A stretch of 64,000 nt of DNA from Omphalotus guepiniiformis (Eukaryota; Basidiomycota; Agaricomycetes; Agaricales; Omphalotaceae): positions 1 to 64,000 of the forward strand of contig JAQOOI010000019.1 of the NCBI GenBank assembly GCA_028554645.1, given 5' to 3'. This document shows positions 11,175 through 22,044 of the stretch, piece after piece. Within the stretch, counting starts at the first letter, position 1, and every line of letters begins with the position of its first letter. The position numbers were made by a program, and so were the translations under genes. The notes beneath the pieces were generated by a model that made no database searches, was not told where the DNA came from, and saw only the letters and a program-made list of their open reading frames with translations.

Positions 11175-11320
11175 GTCACCCTCAATAAGCGCTCAATACT
11201 AATCAGTAGCGCTAATCAGTAGCGCTCAGCAGTCTCGGTACGTACAGCTACCGTTGACTACCGCTCAGTGCCGGTTCGTACAGGGCCGTACAGATCAGTG
11301 GCATTCAGCGGCACTCAAAA
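11175..11320 (+). repeat. GTACCGCTC-word repeat cluster
   Basis: The words AATCAGTAGCGCT, CTACCGCTCAGTG and GGTTCGTACAGGGCCGTACAG link it to the clusters at 10680 and 11968. Not coding. Confidence 0.7.
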
Positions 11321-11329
11321 AGAACCACG

Positions 11330-11967
11330 ATTAACTTGCATTAGGAGCCAGGTCCCCCACTGCACGATGGGTATTCACAGTACAGTGCCCATACCAATGT
11401 ATACCTAGAGATCCCAGAGTCAGTGACTAAGAGTGCCATGGAGTTGTGAATCTCGATACCACTTTAAAGTTTTGGACAGACCCTTCCTGTTGGAATCTGT
11501 ACCTTGGCTTAGATTGGAGAGAAACAGTATCTAGTTTTGATGTCTTTATTGATGCTGAGGAGACTCGGAAAGGGATTAATCCTGATATCTTGTTAGCTGG
11601 AGTAGAACCACCTGGAGGCATTCATGGCTGCATAAATTGGAACATAGACACCTTTACTCTATACACCTACTTTGATACTTACTCTGTAGAAAGTGTACGA
11701 GTTCAAAAAAGTTTACACTGGCACTGAGGCTACCATATATCATGATATCAGGTAACTTGGCGTGTTTTTTACCCAGTAATATCTTTGAATGTTATACATA
11801 TATGGAGGTACACTATGTCTGATTGTAATCTGAGGGGTAAAAGTGCGTAAAAGTGAAGAAAGCGATTTTGAATACGAAACCCCAGGCCCACGTACATATG
11901 TATCGTAAGACCGGTCCAGACCGAGCTGCAGCGCTTCACACGGTGGCTGTGCAACAGATTTTGGGTA
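11330..11967. other. spacer with an unsupported short frame
   Basis: A plus-strand frame at 11446-11727 (93 codons) reads as plausible protein, for example CWNLYLGLDWRETVSSFD, and could be a fragment of a gene. It has no family resemblance I can name, so I leave it uncalled. Confidence 0.35.
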
Positions 11968-12120
11968 TACTAATCAGTAGCGCTAATCGGTAGCGCTCAG
12001 TACTAATATTCAATGCTAGCGCTCAGCAGTCCAGCTACCGTTGACTTACCGCCCAGTGCCGGTCCGTACAGGTCCGTACTGGTCAGTGGCACTCGGTGGG
12101 GCTCAAAAAAAATCAGTATA
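11968..12120 (+). repeat. GTACCGCTC-word repeat cluster
   Basis: CAGTAGCGCTAATCGGTAGCGCTC and CGGTCCGTACAGGTCCGTACTGG words. It continues the family seen at 9240-9742 and 10680-11320. Confidence 0.7.
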
Positions 12121-13199
12121 GCGCTCAGCGGCAACTTGTGTCTTCAGAGGAAAACACCCGTGGTCTCATGCCTTTGCTGACATTAATTGAGTAGTGAAAT
12201 GGACTGGTGAATGACAAAGTATCTCATTGGCGTGGTTTCTTGTTACTCTTGTTACAATTGCTGATACATTTCAAGTTTGGTGTACGATAGCATCTCCTGT
12301 GCGTCGGGTCCTTACCAAGTTGGGAAAATGGTGATCAGTGACAGGTGTAGTCTTGTGCATTTCAACCTCCTCCTTATGTGTTTTCTGATACAACTGAAAT
12401 ACTATATTGTGTGTACTCCAGCATCCGTACTCTTTGTTGCATTCACTGCCCCAGATCTTTTCTTTCTCAAGAAAAACAGATGAACAGATAGTTGGTACGA
12501 TATTGAAGGGGTTTCTTGCCATAAAGAGATTTGTTTTTCCTTGCAAAAATAATCAAGTTTTATATTGAAAAATAGTATTCTTTCTTTATATATAGGGGTT
12601 GGTGTTTTTTCCAGGTAACAAAATGGGTAATGATTGTCGACCGAGTGCCCATTAGTAAAACCGTGGTTTTGTCTTTCTTCCATAGAAAAGTAGTTCTTCG
12701 TCTTTGCATATAAGAAAGAATGTTGTTTATATCTACTTTATCACATAATAATATTCTGTTGCAATATCCATTATAAGGAGATTTCTTTTGATGGATATTT
12801 TTTTACAAAGGAAACAAAAAAGAGGTGGGGCAGTGATTCTCTTGGACATGTAAAGTACTTTTCTATTTCACTATGTCGGATCCTATTAACCATCAATATT
12901 TTATCCCACTACAAGTCTATGCATACTTTAAACCCTTGTAGATTCTCATACCTCAGGAAACTCACTCTGCACATCCTAGTCTGTAAGACCCAATATCTAT
13001 ACCCTAGGCGCTCCAGTCTCTCAGATCCTATGTTGGCCCCTACAAATCCCGTTTTGACAGATTGGTTCCCACCTTGCAAATAAACCCGAGGTGGGGCGTG
13101 GGAAGGAAAACACTCTTGTTCTCAAACCACCAAGTGCATACAGGTAAGACTGGTATCCTTTGCAGACACACACTAATCACTTCAACCGTGAAGTCACAA
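12121..13199. other. AT-rich gene-poor stretch
   Basis: No supported gene. Short frames near 12270-12680 lack motifs. The last 100 bases before 13200 contain splice-like words and may be the 5' leader of the HNH-type gene. Confidence 0.45.
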
Positions 13200-14646
13200 A
13201 TGCCTCGTCGTAATGCTATTGCCCTTGAGACCCCTTCTGTTCAGATTGAGGCTACCTCAGAGTCAAGGCCTACAGGTACAGGTTTTGATGTGGAGGGTAA
13301 TGAACAGGACCGGACTGGAGCGGAGAACTTTAGTATAGACAGTACGCCCGAGAGTACGGCGGGTAGTACTAGTAGACAGTATTTGTTGAAGTGGCTGAAG
13401 AACATTGATCAGTACCAGTGCACGGTTTGTAGAATACCGGCACAGGAGAATTCAAGCTTCGAGGTGGCTCACATTTTGCTGCCAAGGTCAGCACCGACTC
13501 GAGTGGTAAGTTGAGTGTCAACTTGCACTCTTGGTGGCTCAGGTACTGAAACTTGCTAGGTGGATGTGGTGGGACATGTTTTGGGGGCACCAACAATCAC
13601 AATCCATTCGCGTTTGTTTCTCATGTTGTGTTAGTTCATTTTCCATGCCCCCTGTGTGATCTCTCTGACTGCTTTTACATAGTGCGAGTGGATATCCACC
13701 GGCTCCTGGACCACGGGAAAATAATTTTTTTGCCACCTGCCAAGCTAATTAGAATGTGCAGTGAGTACCTTCGGATACACAGCAAGGCGGGATCGTGGAC
13801 GATTTTGAGAAAAGGAAAGTTGGGCGAGGACTTCTTGGACCTGGTTTGTGTGTGTGTTGTTTGTGAAATATGAGAGGCCAATGACATTTTTTGTAGGCTG
13901 AGTCAAGGCAGTTTCCGTATAAGCTGTTGCAGTCGCCCCATGCGAAAGATTTCAGCTATGACCTGACCTACCGACTTGAGGACAAGACTGTTACTGTCTT
14001 CCAAGAACCGTTTCTTCAATTTCCGCCCGTTTGGTCCCACGTCACCCCGTTCGCGGTTCTTCTGAACACAATGTGGTCTCTGGAAGGATATACTCAGTCC
14101 ATGGATGAAACAATATTTCATCGACGAACGGCACCGGAATTGAATCGCCTGGCGAACTTGATGACAAGGGCATTGTTGGGGAAGAAGGTGGAAGACATTC
14201 TTGTCGATGCGGAGGTGCCGGAGGACATTAGAGATTGGGCGCAGGCGTTTAGAGAGTTTGTTGATTTGTATAGCGGTGCGGAGGAAAGGGTACTCTCAGA
14301 ACTGGCAAAGGGGGCGAGAAGCACCAGGAGCGGAGGCAGCCGTGGTTCGAAGGATCCTTCAGGCAGTGGGGCAGAGCCCGATGGGGGTGCTTCTGACTAC
14401 GAATCTGGAGGTCCAGGTGCTGGAGGTCGAGGTACTGGAGGTCGAGGTGCTGGAGGGGATCAGGGACCGGGAACCCCAACGCCGTCTAGTCGAAAAGGGA
14501 AGAACATCACCAAGTATGTGAAACGTGTGCTCTTACCAACACCCGCCACACAGGTCAAGTTGACCTACTGGCTCCGACATGTCAAGGGTCGTTCTCACCG
14601 TTGGAGCACACATGGACATGGACACGAAGCGAGTTTCTCAATGTGA
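13200..14646 (+). CDS. HNH_2-type nuclease-domain protein
   Basis: Exons 13200-13505, 13543-13615, 13683-13843 and 13897-14646 join in phase to about 429 residues. The core matches the fungal HNH_2 pattern: a CTVC pair, then FEVAHILLPRSAP (the AH..PRS motif), and later LRVDIHRLLDHGKIIFLPP, which carries the second conserved His and the D-H pair. A metal-dependent DNA-cleaving fold is expected, but in mushrooms this family is large and its role is unknown. The C-terminus becomes low-complexity and Gly-rich (PGAGGRGTGGRGAGG). Intron 1 would be only 37 bp, unusually short, so the first junction could be wrong; using the AG at 13559 instead loses the motif frame. Repeat family A copy 3 follows directly. 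Confidence 0.65.
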
Positions 14647-14691
14647 TCCGTATCAGTTGCCCTATCTTTCCCTACTCCATGTCTTCCTACT

Positions 14692-15246
14692 TTGATGCTA
14701 CACTGTGGTGATTTTCAATCTGCAACGTACACCGATATGTAACTTGCCATTTTTCTCCTCCTCTGTCTTCTTCTGTACTTTGTTAAATTTTTCCAAGCTA
14801 TATTGAATGCATTGAGACTAGATAGCAAACAAAAACAAGTGAATGTGTTGAGGGAAATGAATGAGATACATATTACTGCTCAGGAAGTATGACTTATGTG
14901 TGACACTCTCTAGTATAGGGAATTATCTTGAGAGGATTGCTGAGACTATTACGTAGACGTCTGAGAGTATATAGAACCAGTCCACTTTCCGGTTCTCAAG
15001 GTGGCACAAAAGGTTAAAGGTGGTATACATGCAAATTGATCGAAAAGTCGATGCTATCTGACACGGGTGCAATTTCCTGTTTCTGCTCGGACACTGCCCG
15101 ACACCACCCCATCCTCAAAATAAAATTCCATAAATTCAGGTTAAGGGTTTTGAATACAATAGATAAAGTCTATGTACTTGCTCAAGGAATTAGTCTCGGG
15201 TGGAAGACAGCAAAAATCAATTGTCGGATCTCAGATGACCATAGTA
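14692..15246 (+). repeat. dispersed repeat family A, copy 3
   Basis: Colinear with 1232-1828 over about 550 bp, and its 3' part also matches 4710-4925. It begins about 50 bp after the HNH-type gene. Divergence between copies appears moderate, with many point differences and small gaps, so these are not recent insertions. Confidence 0.7.
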
Positions 15247-15494
15247 CTAACACTCGCAAATTAGGACATTTTGCTCTCCGTTTAATTCTACATGACAACT
15301 TCTTCATTGATTTCCCCATTCAAGTGAAATGTGTTGCTCGAGTTGCGGAGCCTGACGTTCCCCATCATCGCAAGACACACTAGATATAGTAGCATGTTTA
15401 CCCCTTCCAAACATTCACATGAAGCGACTAGTCATGTGGACCTTGTGTGTCTTGTGTGCTACACACACTTGGTGGTTAATAGCAATCAAACCGC

Positions 15495-15775
15495 CAGGTA
15501 CCGCTCGGTAATGCTCAGGACCGACAGCTGCCGCATAGTAACGCCGAGTACCGCTCCGTACCGGTCCCTACTAGCTGGTAGTAGTGCTCAGTACCGCTCA
15601 ATAATAACCAGTACCACTGAGTAGGGTAGCACTCAAGCAGGAGCACTCTGTACCGATGTCTTCCACATAGTGGCGCCAGGTACCGCTCCGTACCGGTCTG
15701 TACTCCGGTTGGTACCGCTCCGTACCGCTCCGTACCGTCCAGCAGCACTCAGTTGCACTGAATAAGGATCAGTAG
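15495..15775 (+). repeat. GTACCGCTC-word repeat cluster
   Basis: At least eight occurrences of GTACCGCTC-like words, including CCGCTCCGTACCGCTCCGTACC. Same family as at 10680-10930. Confidence 0.8.
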
Positions 15776-15884
15776 CGCTCGAGTTGTGCTCGTTACTTCA
15801 ACAACCTCAACTTGAATCATGACAAAGGGGTCCCAGGATTTCCGGGGGGGGGGAGGACCTGGTATTACCCTTGCTACCCTAACC

Positions 15885-15980
15885 CCTACACACGTTACCC
15901 CGTAACCCCTAACCCCTGGGGTTGGCCGTTTTCTAGGCCTCGCACACAGAACCCCTGTAACCCCTAACCCCTGGGGTTGT
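15885..15980 (+). repeat. interstitial telomere-like tract
   Basis: Two clusters of TAACCCCTAACCCC, each followed by TGGGGTTG and TTTCTAGGCCTCG, so the larger unit is itself duplicated. A GACCTC-type repeat follows at 15993. Confidence 0.6.
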
Positions 15981-16030
15981 CAACTTCTTTTCTAGGCCTC
16001 GACCTCCACCTCGGCTTCCTTTTCGACTTT

Positions 16031-16689
16031 GGTCGACGACACTTTGTGATGAATAGCGCAGTTGCTCCGTGTATGTGGCAGAGCTGGCTGCATATCATTC
16101 CAGACTGAACCTGCTCTCGCATTGCATTTTGTACAGATGAAGAAAAAGTTGCTCAGCTCTCTTTAGTGGGAGGGTGTTAACCCTCTCCTCTCCACTACTG
16201 ATCAGAATCCATACCGTCATCCATTACTTTGAAAAGTAGGAAATTTCAGGTATAGATAATCCAGGCATCTCAGGGATCATGAACCTACCTCTGGTGATCA
16301 GCACCGTTTGGGGCATCTCTCTCCAGATGAACATTTCAAATAGCACAAAAGATCCTTTTGGCTGGTGATGAAAGAATCATGATTACAAGGGATCTGTGTA
16401 TTCTCATGGTGTTTAGTAGTTCAAAGGTGTCGCCTTAATGCTTGAATAGGTCACTGGATGGTGTAAGAGGCTTTATTGCGGAATATTTCTGCAAATGTTC
16501 AGCGTGAGACTCTACCTTGTGTGGTATATATAGAATTTGAAGGGTGCCAGGATTGATACCTACAAAAGAATCCTCGACTTGGGTGGAATGACATAAGGAG
16601 GTGGGAGTATCACACATGTTTACTGTAGATATTGTGATGCTTGCTCCAACCAGCTAGTTTCAACAGCAATTGTTTGGCCTCTTGGAGGC
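16031..16689. other. spacer before the tandem array
   Basis: I see no gene. Frames are short and interrupted. Confidence 0.45.
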
Positions 16690-16988
16690 GGTGCGGACCG
16701 GAGCGGACCTACAGCCAGCATTCTCAACACTTGGATTCTAAGATCACGCTCCTCTAATTGTTCACATTTGAATGATAGAAAAACAAATGAAAATACGTGT
16801 TCTTCTCAATACATCGTTCAATATGCGGGTTGAACGCTCACAATCTAACATTTGGAGACATTTCAAGCGCTACGGGAATGGTAGGCCCATCATCGCAGGG
16901 TAAGTGCAACATACTGCATTCATCCCCTCACCGTTAAAAACTAATTTTTCATTTAGTCGGGAGTAAAATTCTAGCCAAACGAATTAAT

Positions 16989-17070
16989 GGTCACTGCGGG
17001 AGTCGAACCCTGCCACGAGGTGGTAGCTGCCACGTTTGCATGACACGCGCGCCGATTGCACTACAGTGCC
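16989..17070 (-). repeat. tRNA-like module 1 (SINE-head type)
   Basis: On the minus strand an 82-base segment begins GGCACTGTAGTGC and ends CCGCAGTGACC; the ends can pair in six of seven acceptor positions. It has an A-box-like TAGTGCAATCGG and a perfect B-box-like GGGTTCGACTCCC. The anticodon loop is not canonical, so I do not call a working tRNA. Confidence 0.6.
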
Positions 17071-17824
17071 ATGGTTACTCCTTTCATTTACAGTTATGGA
17101 AGGGGCTTGTGGCTCAAACATCCGAATGACAACACATTGATGCAGTCGAATGGCCGTGGGCTTTCATATGATGTTTACAATCAATACAGTTCGGTGTTCT
17201 CATGGACAAGGGCTTGAAGGCGCTTCAGTTAATGACAGGTCGTTATATACTGGCGTGTGCGGCTGGAGCGTCTGCACATTGCAGGGCTATGTATCTAAGG
17301 TAACACACGGCCACCATGCGGGAAGCGCGTTACCCCAGACGGAGTGGCCAGCAGCAGAATTGATGTCTGTGTCACAGGCCGCCGGACCTGCTGCGGGCCG
17401 GGAGTGCAGTGGCAGGGTTGGCTGGAGCAGCAGCACAACCATCTACCCTATGCGTTGTATTTGAATTATACCTAACCTCCTAGCACCAGAGTGGCCAGCG
17501 GCAGAATTGATGTCTGTGTCACAGGCCGCCGGACCTGCTGCGGGCCGGGAGCGCAGTGGCAGGGTTGTCAGTACAAACCACTGCTCTATGTGTCATATTT
17601 GAATGAAGCTCTGCTCATAACTATTCACATTTGACAAGGGAAAATAGGTGTGTTTCTCTGTATATTTATTGTTCAATATGCGGGTTGAGCGCTCAAAACA
17701 AAATATTTTTTGAACACGTTTTGAGCAACCCCTAATCTGCACTTGACCTCATTGTGGTGTGATTTCATGCAGCGTTAGAACCTAATTTCGGTCTGGAGTA
17801 AACGATTTAGCCGAAACCATTATT

Positions 17825-17896
17825 GGTCACTGCGGGAATCGAACCCGGGCACTCAACAAATTTGTTGCATGCAGGTGCCCACTGCACTACAGTGCC
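17825..17896 (-). repeat. tRNA-like module 2 (SINE-head type)
   Basis: A 72-base version with A-box-like TAGTGCAGTGGG and B-box GGGTTCGATTCCC. It lacks the long variable region of modules 1 and 3, and its middle is replaced by a palindromic CAACAAATTTGTTG. Confidence 0.6.
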
Positions 17897-18686
17897 ATGG
17901 TTACACCTTTCATTTACGGTTATGGAAGGGGGATTGTGGCTCAAACGTCCTAATGACAACACATTTATGGAGCTGAACGGCCGTGGGCTTCCATATGATG
18001 TTTACACTCAATACGACAGCTGGATATTCTCGGAGGCAGGTTGGGCTGAGAGCTTCCCGAGTATTGAATAGCTCGGCGCTCGAAAGGGCTTCAGCAGATG
18101 TCATGTCCCTGTAGAGTGGCCAGCGGCAGCAGAACTGATGTCTGTGTCCTAGGCTGGCGGACCTGCTGTGGGCCGGGAACACAGTACCGTAGAGAGTAGC
18201 CAAAATTGGTGACTGTGTTGACTGCCGCCGGGCCTGATGCGGAGCGGGAGCACAGTGGTGATTTTGTCAATAAAAATGTCTACTCATGCAGATTGCAATG
18301 TGGTATGTAAGGTTGGGCTGTCTGGCGCCTAACCCTGGTAATGCACCGGACCTGGACCGGGGCGGACCTACAGCCATGATTCTCAACACTTGGGTTCTAC
18401 TATCATTTCTGTTCGTGTGCTGCTTGCATATTGTTTTAGAAGGACGTGAATTGCAGAGTAATTGGACTATGCTAAACTCGAGCTCTGCTCGTAATGCAAC
18501 TTTGGGAGACATTGCAAACAATGTGTGTACCCACCACTGCTGCACTACAGCACTGCAAGTTACTGTGCCCAAAATGTACGCAGTAGGTACCATGGCAGAG
18601 TAAGTGCAACATGCTGCATCCACCTCTTCACCGTTAAAAATGAATAATTTCGTTGTGGAGTAAAATTTTAGCCACAAGAATCATTG

Positions 18687-18767
18687 TTCACTGCGGGAGT
18701 CGAACCCGACCACGAGATGGGATCTGCCACATTTCCGTGGCACGCGCACCCACTGCACTACAGTGCG
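18687..18767 (-). repeat. tRNA-like module 3 (SINE-head type)
   Basis: About 81 bases with TAGTGCAGTGGG, a stem TGCCAC..GTGGCA in the anticodon-arm position, a long variable region, and the B-box GGGTTCGACTCCC. The loop of the central stem does not fit a standard anticodon loop. Confidence 0.6.
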
Positions 18768-19200
18768 ACGACTGCTCTTGCCCGCTGTAGTCACATAAAG
18801 GGCTCGACGGCTCAAGCGATATTGTTTAACCATTCACATAAATGACAACACATTGATGCAGTCGAACGGACGTGGGCTTTCATATGATGTTTACAATCAA
18901 TACAGTTCTGTATTCTCATGGACAAGGGCTTGAATGCGCTTCAGCTGAAGACAGGTCGTTATACACTGGCGTGTGCGGCTGGAGCGTCCGCATACTGCAG
19001 GGCTATGTTTTCGAGACTGAGAAAGGGTGGCCACCGGACCTGCTGCGGGCCGGGAACACAGTATCTCATAACCCGGCAGGAATAGCGTTGGTGGCTGTGT
19101 TGACCGCCGCCGGACCTGACGCGGGCCGGGAGCGCAGGGGCAGGGTTGTCAGTACAAACCACTGCTCTATGCAAATTGCAATGTGGTGGGCCCTATAAGT

Positions 19201-20155
19201 TCCGCTGCACCTGTGGATGCAGCATGCTTGCAATTATTCAATGAACGATATAAAAACAGACGTAAATGACCTCAGTGTCTCTTAAATCATAACCAGGCTT
19301 GCGGGACCTGTGAGCAACACCGCCCAGAGTGGGTAACGATGAGAATTGAGCGGGCTGCTTAGTCAGCAGCAGCCGTAGATGGTCAGGTGAGTGCATATAT
19401 GCAGGTGTGATCTACATTTTGGTGATTCAGCTGTTTTATGCATAGAAGAGTAGACGAAACATACATTTTCACTGAATCTGAAGCACGACAGGACATGCAA
19501 GGCATGTATTAAGTCTCGCCCAGGACGAAAACTGGTAGATGTGGATGGCATTGTTCTGAAAGCGGTGTCGGCGTCATGTGAAGTGCAGTGATGGGTTCCG
19601 AGGACTCTGGAGTGGAATAGAGACGAGCACTGACGCCAGGTACGAGCAGTGAGCATCTCGCCCAGTAAAGTTGCGAGAGAGGGGTAGAATGGAGCCGGAT
19701 CCGTTCGCCCATAGGTAGTAGTTGGTTTGGGCGGAAAGAAAGAGGGGGGCAAGGTGGGAAGGCGAAGCGGAGATGAGAGAGTGGAGGAAACGGCTGGGCT
19801 GCTTAGTAAGCAACTCCCGCTGACCTTTCCGCGCGGGAACACTGAGAACAGAGTTTGCTGTTTTTAAACGTCAGTATGCCTTGCGCTAGGAAATGGACTT
19901 GCCCAAGAGATAGAGTAGTGCGGTAGCTATAAAACGCCTGGCGATGTAAGGGATTTAAAAATTGTTCAGGGTGCGGAGAAGGCCGCAAGAGCGCTTGGGG
20001 AAGTGGGCGGTGCGGACCATGCCTATACCAGTGAGCTCGCCCTAAGGCATATAGTAAGAAAATGATATGCGCAGGTACCTAGATGACTGTAGATCACAAT
20101 AGACTGATATTTGAGGCAAAAGAGCGAGGAGGTGAGGAGAGAAAAATCAAAGACG
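19201..20155. other. spacer without supported genes
   Basis: Minus-strand frames at 19363-19842 are open for up to 159 codons but are Ser/Pro/His-rich, overlap each other in several frames and have no motif. I leave them uncalled. Confidence 0.4.
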
Positions 20156-20179
20156 GGCTCGACCCCGCGGGGTCGAGCC
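20156..20179. other. perfect 24-bp palindrome
   Basis: GGCTCGACCCCG followed by its exact reverse complement, centred on CCGCGG. A second inverted repeat with 8-bp arms (GCGCAAGC/GCTTGCGC) follows at 20218-20242. Both could form GC-rich hairpins. Role unknown. Confidence 0.75.
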
Positions 20180-20627
20180 GCATCAAAGAAAGTCAATTTC
20201 CGGGCGCATCTTTCCCCGCGCAAGCGCGGCGAAAGCTTGCGCTGGTAGATACGACCTCCTGGATGATATCTCCAGCTTTGACCTAGTCGTAAAGATTATT
20301 ATTACGGGCTACAGAAATTTCAAAAGTTTCAGCGCCAGGGAATGGGCGCGGGGAGGCGTGGGAAAGTGCAGGATGGCCATCCTGGAGCGTGATCTAGGAG
20401 TAGAATGAGTTCTGCAACAACACGCAGTGCAAGCTTGGCCAAGCCCTTTCTCTGAGAGGTGCATGCAGACCCTATGGGCCTACTATATCATTTTTTGCCA
20501 CATCTGTGCAGGAGATGGGAGGATGTGGCCTGTGCAATAGAGGAGGAGGGCCTGCTCAGACCCGCCTGACTATTTGGCCCACATCCTGGGAGGGGATGCA
20601 CTTGGAGGGACGAGAAATATATCATCC

Positions 20628-22044
20628 TCAAGAGGACATGCTAGAGAACATTTCTCGCCAATAGTTTGAGGCGCTCGGAGGAGGTCCTGAGAGGATGTGG
20701 ATGAAAAGCTGGGAGGCGGCCGTTAGAGCTAACGGCCGTGGGCATAACTGGTAGAGCTGTGTAGAGTTGAATATTCTCTTGGCCTGTGAGCCAAGCTCCT
20801 TGGACCAGGTGTTGAATCTATATAACATCAGCCACTGATTGACTAGGGGAGGGCAAGCCAAGCATTTCTGTAGCACAAGATTTTTGGTTTTTTTGAAGTG
20901 TCGAATAAGATGAATCAGATCCTCCTTGAATGAAGGCTTTCCAAGAGAGGGCAGGAGTTGGGTGGCTGAGGAAGTGAGCATAGTCTGATGACTATCAGCG
21001 ATCTGAAAGATAGCCTCGTTTCTAGCAAGAAAATGTTTGATTTTCTCAGCCAGAGGATGCGCTTCAAGCTTGGCTAAATACAATTTTATCTCAGATTAGA
21101 GTTAAAATTCATAAGAGTGTGATGTGTCTTACTTTTGTCATATACGCGCACAAGCCACCAGGACTTTTCCTCAATCTGCTTGTTGTACTTTGCCAGTTTG
21201 TCTTCAGTATCGGGATTGCTTGCAACATGTAGCACACTTTGTGCTTGGTGCACTGCAGTGTATTGGTCTCGCAACTTTTTGATCGGTCCAAGGATGTGGG
21301 CTTGAACCATTTCCAACCGATGATGGCCATCAGCTAGAGCCCACACTCTTGATTTAGCAGAGGCAGCAGATGTAGGGAATTCATATTTTGGAAAGGGGGA
21401 TCCAACATCCATGGTGAGCTTGTTGCGGTTAATAAATTCCGCCTCAATGACAACTGTTAGTGCGTGTTGAGGATCCCCAGAGTACATCGATGTTCCATTG
21501 CCAGTCCTCTGATATAGTTCCTTTACCTGAGCTGATCGTGTAGGGCGATCATTCCCATAGTGCAGCTCAATTTTAGGGACATCTCCATGAAAGTCAAGAG
21601 TGTCCCAAGGCATTGATGTAAAGCCACAGAAGCACTCTTGAACAAGTCCATATATCTCTGCCTCCTTGTCATCTACCAACCCTCTAGCATTTTCAGCAGC
21701 TTGCAGTGCATTCTCCTAGATGATTGCAAGCATTAGCCTCAACAAGTAAGATTGTTGTCAAATGACATACTGCCTTGTCAGCCTTCTTTAAGGCAAGCTT
21801 CTCAGCCTTGATAGTCTTGGTCTGTCCTTTCTAATAAAGACCATGTATCAGAATCAAGATTACATAGTTTTATCTGGAATGTGAGATAAAATTGTGGCAT
21901 AAACCAGAATGTAAATATATAGTTGACACTTGTAGTTTTAACTGGAATTTCAGTTAAAACCAGTATATATTAAAGAAAAGACTCATAGATATTAAGAGGG
22001 ATTCTAGATAAAACTGATATAGGTGTAAGCAGACTTACAGCCAT
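20628..22044 (-). CDS. ParB/Srx-like DGHHR-motif protein
   Basis: On the minus strand I join exons 22044-22039, 21830-21771, 21715-21133 and 21073-20628 to 364 residues, all in phase. The third junction restores an open frame across an apparent stop by removing a 59-bp intron with donor GTAAGA and a CTAAT branch word. Central residues VWALADGHHRLEMVQAH match the DGxHR nucleotide-binding motif of the ParB N-terminal/sulfiredoxin fold. Residues 3-22 are Lys-rich (KTIKAEKLALKKADKA) and the C-terminal third is helical. No other ParB partner is nearby. The coding start rests on a six-base first exon and is the weakest part. It lies in an AT-rich repeat zone. Catalytic or DNA-binding role is unknown; the fold call is an inference from one motif. 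Confidence 0.55.

Larger units (their letters stand above)
16690..19200 (+). repeat. three tandem ~0.85-kb units
   Basis: A composite unit occurs three times. Shared blocks in order are: GGCGGACCTACAGCCA with CTCAACACTTGG (16705 and 18360), the tRNA-like module (16989, 17825, 18687), and GACAACACATTGATGCAGTCGAA with CGTGGGCTTTCATATGATGT (17127, a diverged form at 17955, and 18845). The last block is CGGACCTGCTGCGGGCCGGGA with CAGTGGCAGGGTTG (17380, 17530, 18150 and 19030). Spacing between tRNA-like modules is 836 and 862 bp. The middle unit is the most diverged and the first carries an extra internal duplication. Not coding. Confidence 0.8.

Noticed and set aside
16989..18767. Functional tRNA genes
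   Set aside because: A- and B-boxes are good, but the anticodon stem-loop is not standard in any of the three copies and lengths differ. I call them tRNA-like.
19363..19842. 159-codon minus-strand frame
   Set aside because: Overlapping open frames in several phases with Ser/Pro/His-rich content; likely chance in GC-rich repeat DNA.
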